Position numbers and translations under genes: made by a program | Notes under the pieces: generated by a model | What the model was told of the DNA's origin: nothing | The model's database searches: none | Seen by the model: only the letters and a program-made list of their open reading frames with translations | Part shown: positions 6,484-9,707 of the stretch, piece by piece | How positions within the stretch are numbered: the stretch's first letter is position 1 | Layout of the letters: every line of letters begins with the position of its first letter | From: Euryarchaeota archaeon UBA250 | GTDB lineage: Archaea > Thermoplasmatota > Poseidoniia > Poseidoniales > Thalassarchaeaceae | Assembly: GCA_002504845.1 (NCBI GenBank) | Contig: DATW01000029.1 | Coordinates: forward strand, 1 to 9,707 | DNA: 9,707 nucleotides | Reading direction: 5' to 3'

Positions 6484-8412
6484 ATGGACAACAAAATTCT
6501 GTCCCTCTTGCTAAGCATGCTGATGGTCTCTATGGCCGCTGCAGGATGTCTCGGCGGAGATGATGATGACACGACAACGACCGACGTAGACGGCTGCACG
6601 GATAGCACCGCTACGAATTACAACCCCGATGCGACGGTGGACGACGGTACATGCGCATTCCCGCCAGTAGCAGGATGCATGGACTCAGAGGCCAGCAACT
6701 ATGACGCAGCAGCAGTCGAAGAAGACGGCTCATGCACATACAGTCTGACTGTATGGCACTCATACGCGCTAGACTCGACTGAGGAGGAGGCATTCAACAA
6801 CGTCATAGCGGCGTTCGAGGCTTCACATGCCAATTACGACCTCGACGTGCAATACGTGCCATTCGACGATCTGAAGCCGCAGTACGTCACTGCAGCACAG
6901 GCCGGCGAGGCGCCAGACGTATTCCGACTTCAGAACGATGCATTGGGAGAAGTCGCTGCCAACAACGTCGGCGGCGTTTCCATAATCGAGGACCTTGCTC
7001 CTTACATGACTCCAGCAGAGCTGGCAGCATATGGAACGTCGATGTCAGGTGTCACAGTTAACGGAGAGATACTCGGGCTACCACAGTCCGGGGACTCCCT
7101 AGCACTGTACTACAACAAGGACGTACTCGACACCGTTGGTGTTGATTACGGTAACATCAGCAACTGGACTTTCACCGAGTTCTACACCGCTGCTGTCACT
7201 GTCAGCATGGCCTCTGAGAATCACTGGGGCCTTTGCTTCCCTTACAAGGCTGCATACCAGTTCTGGCCATGGCTTACCGGCTACGGTGGATCGATCTTCG
7301 ATGACTCCGGTAACCCCACAATAAACAGCGCTAGCACCGTCTCGGCGATCCAGACGATCCAGTTGGCTCTCTACGGACAGCCAGCAGGCGGCACAGGGGT
7401 CCTGCCCGATGGCAGCTCACCAGCCGTTCTCAAGGCCGGCTGCGACTGGGGTAACATGGAAGACATGTTCAAGGATAACGAAGTAGCTTTCATCATCCAA
7501 GGACCATGGGCGTATGGCGGCATCGAGGCTTCCAACGTTAACTTCGGCCACACAGTGATGCCACTCTCTGTACTTGAGATTCCATTCAGTCCATTCGTGG
7601 GCATGAAGGGATGGTCTGTATCGTCCGGCTCGGACTCCAAGGCCGCTGCAGTGACTCTGACGAAGTACCTCTCAGGATATGACAGCCAGGTCGAATTCGC
7701 GAAGACCGCGAAACTCCTCCCGGTCATGTCCTCCGTGCTAGATCACCCAGATGTGGCCAGCGACTCCGTAGTCGCGGGCTTCGGCGCTCAGATGGCCAGA
7801 GGCTTCGGCGCTCCTGCATACGCAGCCATGGGATCCGTATGGGGCCCTGTGGACTCAATGCTCGCAGATGTCTTCGACAACGGGATGGCTCCAGCTGATG
7901 CAGCTCGAAAGGCGCAGGCCGCCATAGAGAAGGCACTCGGAATACCATTGACGGTCGATGACGACGCCGATGACGATGGGTTCTCCATCGACGGCGCTGA
8001 TGCAGATTGCAACGACAATGACGCCACTGTCTACCCTGGTGCCGACGACCCAGAGGGCGATGGCATTGACCAGAACTGTGACGGCATCGATGGTGTCGAT
8101 GTTTCAGTCACCGTGACTCTGATGGTTCACACGGATGACAGCTCTGTCACTGCTGTGAGCTTCAAGGGAGCATACGGCGGCTGGGCTCTAGAGTCAGGCA
8201 CTCAGGACGGCATGATGTGGACTCTGGAGATAACCACGAACCCAGGTACCTACGATTGGGGTGCAGAAGATCAGGGAGCCAACTGGCTCGGCACCCACTG
8301 CGAGGATGTAGATGGGACCACTTCTGATGATGGAAGCAACTGCGAGTTCACCGTGGCAGCTGATGGCACGGTAACAGGGCAGACAAAGCTCCACTACATG
8401 GCAGCAATGTAA
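6484..8412 (+). CDS. malE: maltodextrin-type ABC transporter substrate-binding lipoprotein with extra C-terminal domains
   Basis: 642 residues, against about 380-450 for usual MalE proteins. Layout: signal peptide with lipobox AAGC (lipidated Cys22); Asp/Thr-rich linker; two Cys-framed repeats (37-58 and 64-85); type-1 solute-binding domain (about 88-490); Asp-rich MopE-like motif (about 492-537, with DADCNDNDATVYPGADD and DQNCDG); and a beta-rich domain (about 540-642). The binding domain has family hallmarks: LTVWHSY at its start, YVPFDDLKPQYVTAAQAGEAPDVFR (124-148), GLPQSGDSLALYYNKDVL (198-215), and AFIIQGPWAYGGI (335-347). The C-terminal domain has FKGAYGGW (560-567), MMWTLEI and NPGTYDWGAEDQ (586-597), in the order seen in CBM20/CBM48-type starch-binding modules; that assignment is by eye and tentative. 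The sugar preference is inferred from neighbours. The protein would be anchored outside the membrane and feed the permease encoded 54 bases downstream. Confidence 0.9.
   Translation: MDNKILSLLLSMLMVSMAAAGCLGGDDDDTTTTDVDGCTDSTATNYNPDATVDDGTCAFPPVAGCMDSEASNYDAAAVEEDGSCTYSLTVWHSYALDSTEEEAFNNVIAAFEASHANYDLDVQYVPFDDLKPQYVTAAQAGEAPDVFRLQNDALGEVAANNVGGVSIIEDLAPYMTPAELAAYGTSMSGVTVNGEILGLPQSGDSLALYYNKDVLDTVGVDYGNISNWTFTEFYTAAVTVSMASENHWGLCFPYKAAYQFWPWLTGYGGSIFDDSGNPTINSASTVSAIQTIQLALYGQPAGGTGVLPDGSSPAVLKAGCDWGNMEDMFKDNEVAFIIQGPWAYGGIEASNVNFGHTVMPLSVLEIPFSPFVGMKGWSVSSGSDSKAAAVTLTKYLSGYDSQVEFAKTAKLLPVMSSVLDHPDVASDSVVAGFGAQMARGFGAPAYAAMGSVWGPVDSMLADVFDNGMAPADAARKAQAAIEKALGIPLTVDDDADDDGFSIDGADADCNDNDATVYPGADDPEGDGIDQNCDGIDGVDVSVTVTLMVHTDDSSVTAVSFKGAYGGWALESGTQDGMMWTLEITTNPGTYDWGAEDQGANWLGTHCEDVDGTTSDDGSNCEFTVAADGTVTGQTKLHYMAAM
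6592..6741 (+). repeat. two tandem Cys-framed protein repeats inside malE
   Basis: Protein-level repeat of about 27 residues: GCTDSTATNY...DGTCAF (residues 37-59) and GCMDSEASNY...DGSCTY (64-86). Each has the pattern G-C-x-D-S-x-A-x-N-Y, then Asp/Glu-rich, then D-G-[TS]-C. The paired Cys residues probably form a disulphide in each unit. Such repeats are common as spacers in surface proteins of marine archaea and Bacteroidetes; their function is not established. Confidence 0.8.
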
Positions 8413-8452
8413 GTCGGTTAAGCAATCAGATAAAACTGAGGTAAAACGCAAC

Positions 8453-8458
8453 AAGGAG
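8453..8458 (+). promoter_or_regulatory. Shine-Dalgarno site for malF
   Basis: AAGGAG ends 8 bases before ATG 8467, a good ribosome-binding spacing. An in-frame GTG at 8458 overlaps this motif and is therefore unlikely to be the start. The presence of a site here, but not before malE, fits a gene translated from inside a longer malE-malF transcript. Confidence 0.65.
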
Positions 8459-8466
8459 TGAGGGCG

Positions 8467-9707
8467 ATGAGGGGTCGGACGGCGGGAATAACCGCCGCTA
8501 CCCTTCTCGCTCTCCTTCTACTATCTTCTACTACAGCTCAGGCTACTCCACTCCCTGTCTCTGAGGTATCCATAGATGGCGATGTGGATCTGAACAATAG
8601 GGTCAGATACGCCTTCCAGACAGTGCCTGAGTCTGCGAAGTACGATATCTACTACAGCGATGAGTCGTTCAACAATCTGACAGAGATAGTCCCTACGGCT
8701 TCCTCAGTTGTCGGTTTCCCTGATGCATGGATATTCGTCTCTGAAGATCCGGCCGACGACCCCTCGATACAAGAGACTCTCAAGTTCTTCCGATGCTGGT
8801 GGTCCTTGACGACTATCCCCGAGGATCTCGCCACAGATTTCCAGATCGAGGAGGATTGGTTCGAACCGACCTTTTCAACAGGCATGCCGGTGATACCTCC
8901 CGGTGCGATATCTGTTGTCTGCGATCTTCCAGGGATAGTCCGGGGCCAGGAGGTATATGTGGCGACAGTGGCAATCGGCGAAGACGGCTCATCGGCAGAA
9001 GAAGGCCTCGCAGTCCTATCAGCGATAACCACCGCTGAGTCTGAAAGGCCGCCTGATCCAGATATGACTCCAGTCTACATCGCTATCGGAGTCATCGTAG
9101 GGGGTCTTTGCCTCACGGCTCTAGTGCTCTACTTCCTTTCCCCAAGTCGACGAGAGAGAAGTGGCTACCTATTCATATTGCCTGCAATTCTGCTCTTGGC
9201 CACACTCACATTCTACCCAGTTGGCTATGGCATCTATCTCTCATTCACGGACGAATCTGCTGAAAATTACGGTGAAGGGGAATTCGTCGGCCTAGACAAC
9301 TATGAGCTCCTATTCTCGGATGAGAGGGATTACGACGGCGATGGCGACCCTGGTTTCTGGCGTACATTCACGTTCACCCTCATTTGGACCTTCGGCTGCG
9401 TGATTATGCATATGCTGCTGGGCGTTCTTTTCGCCATGCTTCTTGAAAGCGGCATAATTGGGAAGGTCGCTTGGCGTACGATACTCCTGATTCCATGGGC
9501 TGTGCCAGGATATATCTCGGTGATAATGTGGAGAGGAATGCTCAACAGGTTCGGTTGGGTCAATGGGATCCTCACTTCTGATATTGACTATCTGGGGCTT
9601 GATAGCTGGGCTAAATTTTCCGTCATATTCGTCAATATCTGGATGGGTTTCTCCTTCATGACGATGACTACGTCTGGAGCATTGGCAGGCATTCCCAGAG
9701 ATATGTA
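8467..9707 (+). CDS. malF: MalF-type ABC sugar permease with N-terminal signal sequence and ectodomain (3' end missing)
   Basis: 413 codons are visible, open to the right edge. Residues 1-25 look like a signal peptide (RGR, hydrophobic run, then TAQA). About 27-198 form a soluble extracytoplasmic region with FN3-like features: VRYAFQTVPESAKYDIYYSD early, and GQEVYVATVAIGEDGSS late. A membrane helix follows (about 202-224), then SRRERSGYLFILPAILLLATLTFYPVGYGIYLSF (about 227-260), the classic start of MalF/UgpA-type permeases. FVGLDNYELLF (273-283) and RTILLIPWAVPGYISVIMWRGML (337-359) are further hallmarks. The window ends within SGALAGIPRDM, the beginning of the EAA loop that contacts the ATPase. 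Role: one half of the membrane channel for maltodextrin uptake, partnered with the upstream lipoprotein. The partner permease and the ATPase should lie to the right. The N-terminal extension is unusual; the permease identity is secure. Confidence 0.9.
   Translation, partial: MRGRTAGITAATLLALLLLSSTTAQATPLPVSEVSIDGDVDLNNRVRYAFQTVPESAKYDIYYSDESFNNLTEIVPTASSVVGFPDAWIFVSEDPADDPSIQETLKFFRCWWSLTTIPEDLATDFQIEEDWFEPTFSTGMPVIPPGAISVVCDLPGIVRGQEVYVATVAIGEDGSSAEEGLAVLSAITTAESERPPDPDMTPVYIAIGVIVGGLCLTALVLYFLSPSRRERSGYLFILPAILLLATLTFYPVGYGIYLSFTDESAENYGEGEFVGLDNYELLFSDERDYDGDGDPGFWRTFTFTLIWTFGCVIMHMLLGVLFAMLLESGIIGKVAWRTILLIPWAVPGYISVIMWRGMLNRFGWVNGILTSDIDYLGLDSWAKFSVIFVNIWMGFSFMTMTTSGALAGIPRDM

Noticed and set aside
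7371..7727. 118-codon open frame on the minus strand inside malE
   Set aside because: Shadow of the solute-binding domain; no own ribosome site or recognisable motif.
8413..8466. Possible separate promoter for malF (GATAAAA near 8429-8435)
   Set aside because: The spacing to ATG 8467 is poor for a leaderless start and a clear Shine-Dalgarno site is present, so readthrough from malE is the simpler explanation.
8652..9032. 126-codon minus-strand frame and an 81-codon plus-strand frame (8793-9038) near the right end
   Set aside because: Both lie within the continuous malF frame that begins at 8467 and has a good Shine-Dalgarno site, signal peptide and permease motifs.

Overview
The window most likely comes from a planktonic marine archaeon of the Poseidoniia / Marine Group II (Thermoplasmatota). 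The evidence is indirect. The binding-protein lipoprotein opens with a 'GCLGGDDDD' acidic linker and carries Cys-framed repeats of a kind I associate with these marine archaea (and some marine Bacteroidetes). Surface proteins are acidic and held by C-terminal membrane anchors. Two gene starts have an AT-rich, TATA-like element about 26-28 bp upstream, as expected for archaeal leaderless transcripts. No rRNA, tRNA or single-copy marker is present to confirm this.

All six genes seen belong to one theme: capture and breakdown of alpha-1,4/1,6-glucans (starch, glycogen, maltodextrin). On the minus strand, reading leftwards from about 4180, lies a very large membrane-anchored GH57 amylopullulanase-like enzyme (164-4177). 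Fourteen bases downstream is the start of a short-type alpha-glucan phosphorylase that runs off the left edge (1-149). On the plus strand, reading rightwards from 4298, are a compact GH77 4-alpha-glucanotransferase (malQ, 4298-5668), an overlapping ROK-family sugar kinase resembling polyphosphate glucokinases (5640-6416), a maltose-type ABC substrate-binding lipoprotein with extra domains (6484-8412), and a MalF-type permease that runs off the right edge (8467-9707). The two arms diverge from a short intergenic region (4178-4297).

Inferred pathway: the GH57 enzyme cuts polymer at the outer face of the cell. The lipoprotein captures the resulting maltodextrins and hands them to a MalF/MalG-type channel, of which only MalF is visible; the second permease and the ATPase are presumably further right. 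Inside the cell, MalQ rearranges the chains, the phosphorylase releases glucose-1-phosphate, and the ROK kinase phosphorylates free glucose.

The most unusual features are architectural. The binding protein combines a lipobox, two Cys repeats, a type-1 solute-binding domain, a MopE-like Asp-rich motif and a C-terminal starch-binding-like beta domain. The MalF permease starts with a cleavable-looking signal sequence and an extracytoplasmic domain of about 170 residues ahead of its membrane core. There is no gene-free stretch over 300 bases, and I saw no RNA genes, CRISPR arrays, insertion sequences or clear terminators.
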